Origin: Stercorarius parasiticus
Lineage: Eukaryota > Chordata > Aves > Charadriiformes > Stercorariidae
Direction of reading: 5' to 3'
Length of the DNA stretch: 64,000 bases
Assembly (NCBI GenBank): GCA_013396915.1
Contig: VWZL01002017.1
Location: forward strand, 165,993-229,992
The notes below the pieces were generated by a model. The model was not told the DNA's origin, did not search any database, and worked only from the letters and a program-made list of their open reading frames with translations. Made by a program: the position numbers and the translations under genes. Of the stretch, positions 49,115 through 61,902 are shown piece after piece; positions within the stretch are counted from its first letter, which is position 1; every line of letters begins with the position of its first letter.

Positions 49115-50423
49115 CTGCAAGAACAGATCTGGGAATTAGTCCAAGCCCAGACCAGAAAAGCTGCAAAACATCAGAGGCAAGCAACATAAAAAAACCACAC
49201 CCAAGAATAAAAAACGGGGAAGTAGAAGAAAGGGAAAAGTGCCACTCTTTTTGGTCCAGCAGAGCTCATTAGTCACACTGCTCATCACAAGCAGTCAAAG
49301 GAAGGGTAACAGATCTGCAAATTAAAATGGAAATGTGGTTCGGTCTTTTATTTTCACTGATGCATAAAGTAAACCTGGACAATTTTTAATAGTCTTTGCT
49401 TAGTATTAAAGAAAAGGAACGAGAAGAAGGAGGCTTTCTGTAATTTATGTCAGAAATTTGGGTCTCAGTCACATTAGAGCTCTCTGTGTAACTGGAAAAC
49501 TAACTGGAATACGGTATCACAAAGGACCAAACAGATTTTTAGTCACGTCAATTTTTAAAGACCTAATTAACGCGAGCATTTAAAGACCTGTCCGCGAAAG
49601 AGATTTTAATTAACAATTCATCTTTATCACCTTTGCAATTAGGAAGCAAGAACACTTGCAGCCCATAGCTACATAATCAAAGAAAAAACAAAGATCACAT
49701 TTGTCATCACTACTATTTCTTAAGAAACAAGTTGAAAATACATTTCAAAACTTCCTCTCACATATCTGCAGAGATCAGGAGAGAAATGAAAATAAAACCA
49801 AATGTTCTTGTGACCTTTATAAGGCCACTTTATGGTTTATGATACTGCCATCAGCACTGGCGTATTAGCATGTCTTACTAAATACCATTTCAAGGAGATT
49901 TTCTTGGTTACCAATAGCTCCCTAAAATTAAACTTAGTTTGCAAGTTGTTTGGTTCAACAGTAACTCATTAAGACACCCTTCTCTACCAGTTTTCAGCTG
50001 GGGGGACTGGAGGAGCACGAAGAGGCAACTCAAGTAATATTTAATATGAAATAAACCGCCATCAATATATTCAGCCTATTTATAGAAACAGATTGTTACA
50101 GAAAACTGCCCTTCTGTTACAGGCAGATCCCAAGCCTTCTCTCTTCAGCTAGCACAAATTCTGTAACCCTCTTGATGCCTGCGTAACCACTCAAGTTTTA
50201 CACACATGAAGAGTTGTTCTCGGCCTCCCAGACTCTGAGCTGGCAGATACTGCAACAGCTGTGGAGACAGTATGTTCTTCTCCAGGATGGAGTATGTCCC
50301 TGGGACCCATGAGGAATGAAGCAGTCAGGTAAGAATGGGACTCAGGTCATAATGTTCATCTAGACGGACTGGAGAGGGAATGTTAGAAGAGGGGAGAGAA
50401 AAGGAGGAGCTGAAGCCCTACTG
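49115..50423 (-). other. CCND2: CCND2 intron 3, part
   Basis: AT-rich intron. It contains a compact motif cluster at 49554-49614 (two TTTAAAGACCT and two AATTAAC copies) described in the findings. No exon. Confidence 0.6.
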
Positions 50424-50586
50424 CCCCATCCCTGGAAGTGTTCACAGCCAGGCTGGATGGGGCTTTGAGCAACCTGGTCTGGTGGGAGGTGTTCCTGCCC
50501 AGGGCAGGGGGGATGGAACCAGATGATCTTTAAGGTCCCTTCCAACCCAAACCATTCTATGGTTCTATGATTCTATGATTCTATGA
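50424..50586 (+). mobile_element. CR1 3'-end fragment, plus orientation
   Basis: Reads CCCATCCCTGGAAGTGTTCA, GGCTGGATGGGGCTTTGAGC, GGTGGGAGGTGTTCCTGCCC, GATGATCTTTAAGGTCCCTT, and ends in three ATTCTATG-type repeats. A complete forward CR1 3' UTR end, antisense to CCND2. Confidence 0.94.
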
Positions 50587-53500
50587 AACCCTGACACGCA
50601 TTTACCTGTCTCACGAAGCCACTGGGAGATGACCACCTGCAAGCCCACCATTGCATGCTGCTGAAGCCCACTGTCCTTCCGACCAAGGGTACTCAGCAGA
50701 CATCACAGTCTGACAAACACTTCTGAAGGAGCAGGTTCCCACCGACAGAAGCAATGAATATGGACTGTCATTATTATAAAAATAATAATTATGCACTATT
50801 GTAATAGTAAGCACCCACTGTACATAGGAAAGTTGATGATCTTGGAAATAAAGTTATACTGCCCCCACTAATAAGCGCATCAATAGGAGGGCCCTGACTC
50901 CTACTTATCAATGTGGGGGACAGCCCTGAGGATGCTGATCTTGGCACGTGCCGAGGTAACAGGAATTGCACTCCCACCATCAAAATCACTTTCACGTTTA
51001 CCTTATGTGGATTTATACACAGAAGGCAAGGGCTAGCCCCATCCAGCCTGTACACAGATGACCAGGGAAAACAGATAACGCTACCTGATACATGGCACAT
51101 GCACTCCCCACAAAGCCTGCCCTATACCCAGTGCCTCAGTCTGTGGTTGCACCTACCATCAGGCCATAAATACAGTGGGATTCTAAGCCCTCGAAACGGC
51201 CCTCATTTTATGCCATTTTGCTGGGGGGGGGCGAGGGGCAGCACTCAGCTCTGGGTGACTGCTGTAGCAGCTAGTTCCTGTGGGTTCACCTGGTAGCTAC
51301 CGGCTCCATGGAAAAAGTGTGATTGATAGGCCACCAGTTTACAAAGTCCGATATGAAAAGCAGGAATGGTTAAAGAACTTGGATAAAGAGAAGTTTTTAT
51401 AAAGGCTGTACATGTTTATGTGCTTGCTTGACTGTCCAGAGTCTTGTCCTGGTCCATAGAGGAAACAACAAACGTGTGTAATATTTAAGAATGTTCAAAC
51501 ATTTATGGAAGAGGCCTAGCATCCCAAAAATCTGCTCTTATCTACATAGAGAAATTCATCAGCAATTGCACTAATTTCTTTAGAAAAGGGATAAATTAAA
51601 GAACACTACATCTGCGTGGGACTGTTTCTCCTCTTGTGCACACTGCATTTGCCTGGGTTTGCAAATCCGGTGTGCTTGCATTGGCGTGAATGAGGCTGCA
51701 CTTGGTTGGGATGCGACTCCCGCATTCCATCTTTGGACTTATCAAACCATCTCCTAGTTATGCACTGGCACTATGGATGGCAATGGTCTTTACATAATTT
51801 ACTCCTCCTTGTCCTGAGTTTCAAGGAAGACGTAGTAAAAAGATGATGTGAAACCTCTCAAACTCTACTGGCGTTTGGACAGTCCCTATGGAAGCTACAA
51901 TGCAGTGGGTGAGAACAAAAACCTACCTGCTCCCACCCCTCATTTGAGTCAGCAGCAGGGAAAAATGGACCCACTCTGAGGCCCAGATGGACCCACACCC
52001 TCATGTCTGATCACTGAGTCCCCACAGATCAGCCTCACCCAGCCCCAAGCGGTTGGTGGGGAAGACCCACGGAAGAGTGAGCTCCTGCATCCCGCACCCA
52101 ACGCTCAGCATCGCCCAGGCTTGACGGGCTGAGAGAAGGACACAGCTCCAGCCTGCCCCTTGAACTTCCTTGCCTCCTAGGGGCTTGCATCAGGACCTTC
52201 ACATTATCCAAACGCCTGTTTTCTCGTGGCTGATTTTATATCTGCTCCCAGAAACGGTCTTCCTAGGAAGCTGAATAAAGAGCCACAGTGCCCCTGCCAA
52301 CTAGCACTGCTGTAGGTCTGCTTCCACGTGGGGTCACATGAGAACACTTCTATGCCCAATAACCTTGTTAGTTCCCTTAATGTCATTCATAATGCAAATG
52401 AGACAGCGAGCGAATGGCCAGAGGCCCAGAGTGACTAAAGCTCAGCATCCAGAAAGTCTTACATTGCCTCTAGCTCTAAACTAACTTCCCTCCATAACAA
52501 GCACCATAAACTTGGCTATCAAAGCTACACATGCCCAGTCTTTGTTGTACAACAGGCAGCGATTTGTATCACTGGGTTCTATTTTTAGCATATTAATTAA
52601 CTACTGCAACTGGTGAGGCAAGTGTCTCCAACTGGAGAGTGTGGCGCCATTGTCTGAAGTCATCACCTCATCTCGCGCTATTGAAAATCATGGCAGTGAC
52701 CCTCCTGCTGATATGAATTTAACCTGACATGCCCACAAAGGGATGGGGGGTGGTGCACCAATTTTGTGCACATGGTTCTCCACATCACCCTGGACCCTAT
52801 TAGTGTGGAAAGAGCTCATTGAAAGAAAAGAAGCCACATTGTGCTGGGCCACCTAGAGGGTTGAATAGAAAAGGCTGAGGAAAAGAGCAGGCAGTGGAAT
52901 AAAGGCCGTAATTAACATATTTCCATATTCAAGCAAAGCAATAACTATGTGAAATGTTTGTCAAGGTGCAATGAAAGCATAAATATTAAGTACCGTATCT
53001 GAGGGGATGCAGAACCCCCCTCTGAGTCCCTGACATTCCATCAAGAAATTCGAAACAAGCTTTTTACGCGTTATTTTCAATTATAGAACTCTATCCCTGC
53101 TTCCCTCATGATAACAAGCCAAGTCCTGCCATCCTCACTCAGTTTCCATCCAGGTAAAACTGCCCCCAGAATTAAGTTATATAAGCTTGCCCTGAGATTT
53201 AAAAAAAAAATAAAAATAAAAAAAATAAAAGAGGGAGAGAGAGGACTTAAACATTCAACTCTAAAACATATGCTTTTACTTTAAATTCTTGTTGGAGATG
53301 ATGAACCCTGAATTACAGAGGGAATGTTACAAAAATCACTTTTTACTGGACACCTGAAGCAAAGGTATGGGTTAAATCCTTCTTTTGGACCTATGTGCAA
53401 CCTTGGTTATCAGGCACCCAGAGCCTGCACCGAAGACACAGGCTCTGCCTGTAACTTTGTTGTGATTTATGCAATTCCGTGGCAAAGTACAAAAGAGTCT

Positions 53501-55795
53501 TGTAAAAAGTCAGAGGAGTAGTGCAACAACGTGTAGTCTACGAGGATGTGAACACATGAACACCTCAAGGAAGAAACAGGTTGTTAAAAGGCAGGAATTG
53601 CTTTACCTTCTATTCCCAGGCAATAAATACCAGAAACCATCCCATCCCCATTTCAGTTATCACCTTTTTCCTAAGGGACCTTCAGAACAAGCAACCAACC
53701 TTGCACAACCCCACCGACTTGAGTGCTGGCAGTAAAAAAAGCCAATATAAGGAACAGTGCCCTTTGAAACCCAGCCACCTGCGGATCAGCCAGCCGGAGT
53801 CACCAAGCAAGTTCAGGGTACCCCAAATCTGCATCCTACTTTCAGACTGGAGCTCACGCAGCCAGGGCATGAACGTATGTACACGCTGAGGATGTTTTTT
53901 TCTGCCGGTGCGGCACACCTAAGTGACGATCAGGTTCTAGGACCCTGCACACCACGGCTGAGCTATTTTGCTGGCTCTCTCCTGATCCGGTGGACCTCAC
54001 TACCTCTGAGCCAGGAAAATGCAAAGTTCACAGTCAGTCTAAAGCAGGAGGGAACCGGAGGCAGGAACCCAGAGAGGTCCTGCAAGGGGAAGCCCTAACT
54101 CGCAGCCAATAAATGAAAACTGCCGGAAGGAAAAGAGCACTGACAAATATCCAGGCTGAATGTGCCTGGTGTGCCAAAGCCAGGTGGGAACTCTGCCTTC
54201 TTACAATGACCCTTGTTACTGCTCTGGGCACAGGTTGGTTTTTTTGAAAGCCAGTTTTCATCTCTACAATTTGACAGAAGTTTATTTTGAGGGTTACGAA
54301 CAGAGAATTGGAAACTGCTGTCTTGAGGAAGACAATGCTCTCACAGGGGACAAAAAAAAAAGACCAATAAAAAAGAATGTTACCTCCATCAGGGGAACAG
54401 AATCATGACAGTAATCAATACCGGTTTATAAAATGATATAGATAATGGTCAAGTTTTCACCCAGTCTCATACTTCACCCAGCCAATGACTTTACTATGAG
54501 GACAAGCATGGATCTGTATTTTACCAAGCGAGTTTAAAAGAAAGGTCTAAGAGAAATAATGTAAGTAGTGAATTTAATTCTTGCCTGTTTTGATCCAAAT
54601 GCAATTCCAGCATCAGTGTGCTAGGTTTTTTTTCAAATGCAGTTGGTTTTAACTGCATTGACCATCTTTTTTCTCTTGCTCTCATATTTCTGTAAGACAC
54701 AGCAAATTTTTCCCCATATTAACTATTTCTGCTTTTAAAGGCAAAAACAGATGACTCTTCAGCCCTTCAAAAAAAGGCATGGCAGTGCCAAGTATGACCA
54801 AACAAAAAACTGTCAACTAAAATAGGATGCAGATCTGCTTCTATTCTTTGAGTAGGCAGAAGGGCAGACACCTAATTCTGTTCCTTGGCTACAGGCAGGA
54901 AGTATTTGGCCTTTATACAAGTGGGTCTAAAGTATCCTAAATGCTAATGCTAACATCACAACCATCCCAGTGAGGTAGAGACAGGGAAACGCGTTGAGTA
55001 GTCTATGTAAACTAGATGAACACTCAGTATAACATGCTTACTAGATGATCACGAACTCTATTTCTGAATAACCGTTCGCACTGATTATTATTTTCATTTT
55101 CACTTCTTCTACACCTTCCATAAGGAACCCTAGCCAAGCATCAGGATTATGTTAGCACTTGAACCATTAAAAGGTCAGATCTGCAGCTGGTAGGAAGGAG
55201 GACAACTTATCCGGCAGCACAGGAATTACTCCAACTTGTATCAGCAAAGTCTCTCTTCCTCCGTTTCCTTCCACCTCATCTTCCCAGATGTGATGGGGCC
55301 TAAAACTTAAGGAGTGAGTCTGCTCATATGAAACACTCCCCAGGCCCTGCTTACTTGTTGATGGAGATTTCATAGTTCTTTTGACTTCATTTCACTGGAG
55401 AACCCAATATATCGCTATGAGATGCCTCTCCCAGCAACACGCAAGAGCCTTCTTTTTTACGGCAATACATTCATGTGTATTATCCTTTCTTCTGTCATGC
55501 AAGAAGTATTCGTGCAATCACTGCCACTTTGCAACATGTATTTTATTTCTAAGAGATTAATCCACACAACAAAGCCTCTGTGGACTTCTTTCTTTCCCTC
55601 TGCAAAGAACAGGTCGTGAATAAACCTCATATCACGCTTTTATCCTCTGCAGGGACAGAGCCCAACAACTCTCACATTGGCTGAGAGGGGAAGGATGCAC
55701 GGTAGACTTGCCCAGCAGGAGTCCTGAGGACCAAACATGCCTCTTGGTGTTATAAAGCATTCTGTGTGGTTACCCTCCAGATCACTATGGTTTAT
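50587..55795 (-). other. CCND2: CCND2 intron 3, middle part
   Basis: No exon or young repeat recognised. An A/T-rich then GA-rich simple tract lies at about 53199-53247, and a G run at about 51222-51231. Confidence 0.6.
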
Positions 55796-55882
55796 GGGCC
55801 TCATCTTGCAGTCCTTGCTCAGACAACACTCCCATTGACTTCCACAGAACTTATGTCTGAGTAAGGACCCAGGATTTGGCCC
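55796..55882. repeat. Imperfect inverted repeat (MITE-like hairpin)
   Basis: The left arm at 55796-55824 (GGGCCTCATCTTGCAGTCC, then TTGCTCAGAC) pairs with the right arm at 55855-55882 (GTCTGAGTAAGG, then ACCCAGGATTTGGCCC) with a few mismatches, around a 30-base loop containing CTCCCATTGACTTC. It resembles old palindromic repeats common in turtle and crocodile genomes, but I cannot name the family with certainty. Confidence 0.75.
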
Positions 55883-58570
55883 AGAAGTTAAAAAAAATCC
55901 TTCTCGCCTTTCAAACGCAGATGATTAATGCCCCAGAAACACTGGGCAGAGGTTTGGCACACTCTACAAAACTGACTTAAGGCTCAAATTTTCCTCCTCT
56001 TTCTTAGCCTCTTTGCAGACATAGGCTTTGAAAGCCACCGGTCTATGAGATGCTGCATTGTATCCATCACAGGAACATCTCACCTGCCATAGGACTCAGC
56101 TGAAGTACAGAAGAGACGAGGCAAAGCGCAGAGTCTAGGGGTCTACACAAGTTGCCTTCTCTCTCTGCAAGTCTGCAAAGCTTTCTGCTTCCAAGTTTTG
56201 CATGCCACTAAAATCAAACACTAAAAACCTTCTCACTGAGATTAGTCTTTCCATTACAGCGTGTGCAGAGACGCACAGCTCTTCTTTCTGAAAGCCTGAC
56301 TTGAGCAGCCTGTCCTCCCCAAAAACCCATTCTCCTTGTAGGCTCTGACAGAATAAGGGGCATCCTGAGCCAAAACAGTGGCACATATAGCCTCCAACAA
56401 GAGAGCACAATGCAAGGAAGCAGCTGGGCATCTGTGACTCTCAACAGCCTGGAAGAAGAAGAAATGAAGGGCATGCTGAAGCCAAGGAAATAATGCACGC
56501 TTGTCTTCTGCTCTGCACGCAGCTCTGTAACCGGTGCCTGCTCCCACTCCTCCAGGAGCGATGCCCTGGCTTGGAGCATGGCACATACAAGCAAACAGGC
56601 AAGCCCAGAGAAAATATTTCCAAATTGTGGAGCGCTGGGCGAAGAGACAAAGGAGGGACGAAGGGTGCAAAGCAATGAACAGAGGTGGGATGAGAGCAGG
56701 AAAGCGATGGGATCCCAGAGAGCAGAAGAATGATCTCCGTTGGGCTCACAGATAAACTCCCATGCTGAAGAAGTGGTAAGCGCCAATTTTCCCAAGCTAT
56801 ATTGTAAGGACAAAGGGGTCCAGATGCAGCCTCTTAGTGCTTCTAAAATTCAGAAGACTCCTGAGGGAGATTTTCACTTACACAGGAAGCCACCAGCAGA
56901 ATGAGAAAACAAATGACATCGTGACAGACTAAGCTATGCCAGCGCGCACCAATCTACACCCTCCTACTGCGAAGCAAGCGAGGCAGCTTGAAGCAAGCTG
57001 GCCTACGCGTGGGCAATTCCCAGCCAATAGATCAAGCTCTCGCTTAATGACGACACCTTGTTTGCATGGCCACAGCACTGGAAGCACAGCCAAGGACGGG
57101 CTGCGAGCGGACACCACTTTTGGCCCCTTCCAGTGGAGAAGGAGGCGCCTGAAAGTGTTTTAGTGCAGGGCACGGTAAAGAGGAAAACTTTTTATTCAGG
57201 GAATAAGGTTCTGTCTTGCTCAGCAGCTGTATGTTCAGATGGGACCAAGGGCAAAGAGGGATACATTCCAGTTTCAGTCACGCTCATGTGAATCATTAAT
57301 CACCACAAGGACTGGGGAGAGGCTGTGGATTTATACCCATGCAGCTTGTTTCAGAAACTGGGCTTAAAATAAAGACAAAGAAACAGAGAGAGCTCCAAAA
57401 TGATAAAACGTGATTGAGAAGAATATACAAAAGAACCAGGTGTCATCTCCTTTTGCATAGCGTTCAAATGGAAAAGGAGAACAGGAATGAGTATCAAAGT
57501 CATCCTACACATCCAGCACAACATCCAGAACTGTTAACGGATGCTTCCCTCTCCATTTGCTGACACGAAGCATTGTAGGACCAAGATGACAACCAGCTCT
57601 GTAAAGCCAGGCAACACTCAGGAATTTCTGGTGTAACCCTTTTGCTGGGAAACTGAAATGGTGCGGCTGCTGAAGAACTCCTGCTAGAGGAAAAAAGTTC
57701 AAAATATGCCAGATTTTGCATGATACACTAAAGAAGAAGAAGAAAAGAAAGTACCTGAAAGCAGAGAAAACTGCATTGAGATGGAAATAAAAAGAGATTT
57801 GTTGCTGTGCTCCAGACCAGAGCCAGAGAGGTCAGGTCTGGTAAAAGAGTCAAACTCCAGCTAAAAACATGCGTGGAGGGAGCAAGAGGCACCACATGTC
57901 AAAGAAAGCCACACGCCTGCTGAAACAAGGCAAATGAGGAAATGAAACACCAGGCTTTACCCAAGCTGGTGGAGAGCAGAAGCTTTGAGGGAGAAAGGGA
58001 AAGAAGAAACACAGCAGCCGATGAGAACTCTGCAACAAATAGGACAAGAAAAGGAAATGACAACTGGATCTGGAAGGAAGTCTGATCAGAAGGGGCTTTT
58101 CTTCACCAAGGAGGGTAAGAACGACTTGGAGAAGAGTGGCAGTGAAAGGGAAATACAGTAGTAGTAACAGGACATTTCTATAATGCAAATGGGGGTAGCA
58201 GCTTGCTAGTACACTGAGAATGAGGTAGAAAACTGGGAATGAGGACTCGGGTAAGATCTCTGCTTTCAAAACTGCAAGGGGTCATGGGTCCTCCTCAGAA
58301 CTAAATGCCAATGCAGTGATTTCTGGAAAGTGGGATGAGAAGAAAAGAAAATCTACAGCCAGCACCATGGTGTCCTGTCCTTCAGGAAGCTCCATATGCA
58401 GTCAATTATGTCTTTCATTTACAAGAAAAGAAACCATGAGTTGTTGCCTCTTTAAACTCTACATAAGGACTCATAAAGGTTCATGCATTGTGGACATACA
58501 ACATGAGAAGCAGACCACACAGGGGAAACACATGAGAGAAGCATTTTTAAAAAAAAAGAAAAAAAAAGGA
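55883..58570 (-). other. CCND2: CCND2 intron 3, further part
   Basis: Three overlapping minus-strand frames are open around 56214-56813 (up to 199 codons) but encode nothing recognisable. No other feature is seen. An A-rich stretch at about 58546-58568 abuts the CR1 element. Confidence 0.55.
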
Positions 58571-59953
58571 AGACCTGGGGAATTACAGACCAGTCAGTCT
58601 CACCTCTGTGCCCAGCAAGATCATGCATCAGATCCTCCTGGAAATTCTGCTAAGGCACATGGAAAATGGAAAATAAGAAGGTGATCGGTAACAGCCAACA
58701 TGGCTTCACTAATGGCAAATCATGCCTAACAAATTTGCTGGCCTTCTATGACGGGTTTACAGCGCTAGCAAACAAGGGAAGAAACAACTGACATCATCTC
58801 CCTGGACTTGTGCAAAGCATTTGACACTGTCCCGCATGACATCCTGGTCTCTACATTGGAGAGACATGGATTTGACGGATGGACCACTTGGTGGATAAAG
58901 AGTTGGCTGGATGGCCGCACTCAAAGAGTTGCCGTCAACAGCTCGATGTCCAAGTGGAAACCAGTAACAAGTAGTGTTCTTCAGGGGTCAGTACTGGGAC
59001 CAGTACTATTTAATATCTTTGTTGACAATATGGATGTTAGGATTGAGTGCGCCCTCAGCAAGTCTGCTCACAACACCAAGCTGTGTGCTGCAGTCAACAT
59101 GCTGGAAGGGAGGGATGACATCCAGAGGGACCTGGACAGGCTTTAGAGGTGGGCACATGCAAACCTCATGAAGTTGAACCAGGCCAAGTGCAAGGTCCTG
59201 CACCTGGGTCATGGCAATCCCAGGCACAAATACAGGCTGGGCAGAGAATGCACTGAGAGCTGCCCTGAGGAGAAGGACTTGGGGGTGCTGGTGGACGAGA
59301 ACCTCAACATGAGCAGGCAATGCGCACTTGCAGCCCAAAAAGCCAACCACATCCTGGGCTGCATCAAGTGTGGCCAGCAGGTCGAGGGAGGTGATTCTGC
59401 CCCTATGCTCTGCTCTGGTGAGACCCCCACCTGCAGTACTGTGTCCGGCTCTGGGGCCTCCAGTGTGAGAAGGACGTGGACCTGTTGGAGCGCGTCCAGA
59501 GGAGGGCCACAAAGATGATCAGAGGGCTGGAGCACCTCTCCTATGAAGACAGGCTGAGAGACTTGGGTTTTTTCAGCCTGGAGAAGAGAAGGCTCCGGGG
59601 AGACTGTATAGTGGCCTTCCAGTATATGAAGGGGGCCTACAGGAAGGATGGGGAGGGACCCTTTATCAGGGAGTGTAGCCATAGGACGAGGGGTAACGGT
59701 TTCAAACTGAAAGAGGGTAGATTTAGATTAGATATTAGGAAGAAATTCTTCACTATGAGGGTGGTGAGGCACTGGAACAGGTTGCCCAGAGATGCTGCGG
59801 ATGCCCCATCCCTGGAGGTGTTCAAGGCCAGGCTGGATGGGGCTTTGAGTAATCTGGTTTAGTGGGAGGTGTCCCTCCCCACGGTAGGGGGGTTGGAACT
59901 AGATGATCTTTGAGGTCCCTTCTAACCCAAACTGAATGATTCTATGATTCTAA
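58571..59953 (+). mobile_element. Long CR1 LINE copy with broken reverse transcriptase
   Basis: A 1.4-kb forward CR1 copy, the longest in the window, antisense to CCND2. In order it shows the RT motif [16 protein letters not shown], then LDLCKAFDTVPHDILVSTLE, GSVLGPVLFNIFVDN, the maturation region ([18 protein letters not shown]), [20 protein letters not shown], and the C-terminal tail HWNRLPRDAADAPSLEVFKA. The frame shifts several times. The catalytic FADD box before TKL reads SAHN, so both metal-binding aspartates are lost. It ends in GATTCTATGATTCTA. The 5' end is truncated within the RT domain. Confidence 0.96.
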
Positions 59954-61742
59954 GTGCATGACAGGGCTAAGGGTTGGAAAAGGGATGCTGTTTTCACCAG
60001 TAAATGGACTGGTAAAGCATGGAGATAACCATCAAAGAATTCATGGAGAAGGGTGGAAAGAAGTCATGGACTTTGGAAGCTCCTTCATGGCCCACAGTCC
60101 CGCAATGTTTTGGTGACACAGAAAAAACTTCAAGTGCAAAGGATTACAGACCAAAATCTGAGAAGTTAAATCATAATGAAATCTACGTCACTCAAGACTA
60201 TGTCTTCTTGGATAAAACAAAACAAACCAAAACACTCTTGTAGGAGGTGAAAACAACAAAAGAGCGGGAAGACTGGTTTGGTTTGGAAGGCAACAAGCAG
60301 GTATGTTGGAGGTTGATGGCTGTTGGTGTTGTGAGGATCCAGAGAAACATCCATGGGAAAAAACATCTTTTTCAGAAGAAAAGGGTAGTGTGAATGAATC
60401 CTGGGTAAGGGGAGAAGGCAAAGAAAGAAGGGAAAGCTGCCAGAAAAGATTAATCCTAAAGTAAAAAGCTAATTATTCCAGAAATGCCTCGTGAATTACC
60501 AAGTGTGATCCTGCAGTCTTTGAGCAGTATTTCTACTGAGTCCTGTCGTCTTTCGCCTGAAAAGGATCACGCAGCAGTGGGAAAAGACGGAAAAGCTTGA
60601 GCATCTTGGTAACCAAAAAGTCAATTACCCTAACACAGCCCATATAAAGTTCTCTAAAACACATCGACTGAGGTAGCAAAAACTGGCCTACATTGTAAAA
60701 GCAGCCACTACATCTCAAATATCGAGAGGCAGGCATAGCAGCAGATGTTCATACCCAAAAGCTGCACCTCGTCTTCCTCTCCCCTCTGCAAACACATGAG
60801 CGGAACAGTTCCTGTCACAAAGGGCTATGTCAAACTGTAGTGAATTCAAACATTGAACCATATACTACTCGATAACAACTCTGGAAAACACTGCATGCTG
60901 TTTATCTGTTCCAGGTCTAGGTTCTAAGAAATGTTCTAACCATTAACACTTTGTATGAAAATTACAGTACAATTATTTTCTTAAAGTCACTGGGAGAAAA
61001 AAAAAAACAAACCAGTGTTTTGCAGACAGGTATAAATTAAAAGCCTCTCTTCCACAGAAGCAATTATTCTCATCTAAATTTTCAGAAACTGCATTCAGCC
61101 AAACATACGACGAAAGGGGAGTATAACAGCTCCCTATGAAACCGACTAGCTTCACTGCTTTCTTGGAGTGAAGTTAAGAGAAAGAATCCAAATGTTAAAA
61201 AAAAAAAGTCATTACTTTTTAAATTGTCATTCCCTATGCTTCAGTAATGCGGTAGTATCACATAGGTGTTAAATCCAATTTTTACCTTTTATCCGGACAG
61301 TGGCCAGTTAATGACAATTTACAAACACATTAATTTAGTGCATTAGCCCGACATATTTTGTTGTGTTATGTGCCATAACAGCTTCTAGTATTTTCGCTGC
61401 CCCACTTGTCCTTATGAACGATCTGTGGCCCTTTAAAAAAGTTAGTGAACCGGCAAAGCAGAAAATTGTGTGGTCTAATCAAGTCTTACTGATTTCACTG
61501 CAAAAGCACCACACGCATTAGTAGGAGCTGGACTGCAAGTGCACTACAGCTCCCGATTGCAAGAATTCTGTTTACACCTAGTTTCAGGGCCTGACTCATG
61601 ACGCCCTTTGCAATCAGTCCCACTGGCTTCAGCCACATCACCTAAGGATGCAGGGGATGGAAAGCCTTTGTACCAGCAGTGACTGATCTGCTCTTCCAAC
61701 CACGGGGCAAGCAGCAGGCCCACCCAGAGCACCTTGGCCTAC
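59954..61742 (-). other. CCND2: CCND2 intron 3, exon-3-proximal part
   Basis: No exon or clear repeat. The donor of exon 3 reads CAG|GTAGGC at 61743/61742. Confidence 0.65.
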
Positions 61743-61902
61743 CTGTGGCACAAAGGGCAATGAACGTTTGTGCATGCTTCCGGATCAAAAGCAACTTGTC
61801 TTTAGGTAGAGGCAACTTCCTTAGGATGTGTTCGATGAAATCGTGCGGGGTGACGGCTGCGAGGTTCCACTTCAACTTCCCCAGCACCACCAGCTCCCAT
61901 TC
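61743..61902 (-). CDS. CCND2: CCND2 coding exon 3
   Basis: This 160-base exon, the same length as in human as I recall it, encodes [36 protein letters not shown] and [17 protein letters not shown], plus the first base of the next Asp codon. It follows acceptor CCCCTGCAG and ends at donor GTAGGC. The [14 protein letters not shown] segment lies at the junction of the two cyclin folds and is nearly invariant in D-type cyclins. Differences from human are limited to the [10 protein letters not shown] linker (human LPQQREKLSL). The N-terminal cyclin box and the LxCxE RB-binding motif lie on exons 1-2, outside the window. Confidence 0.97.

Noticed and set aside
54945..55000. Possible second MIR remnant (ACAACCATCCCAGTGAGGTAG)
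   Set aside because: Short and diverged; could be chance.
56214..56813. Three overlapping minus-strand frames (up to 199 codons) in CCND2 intron 3
   Set aside because: Several frames open at once indicates low stop-codon density rather than coding; no homology recognised.
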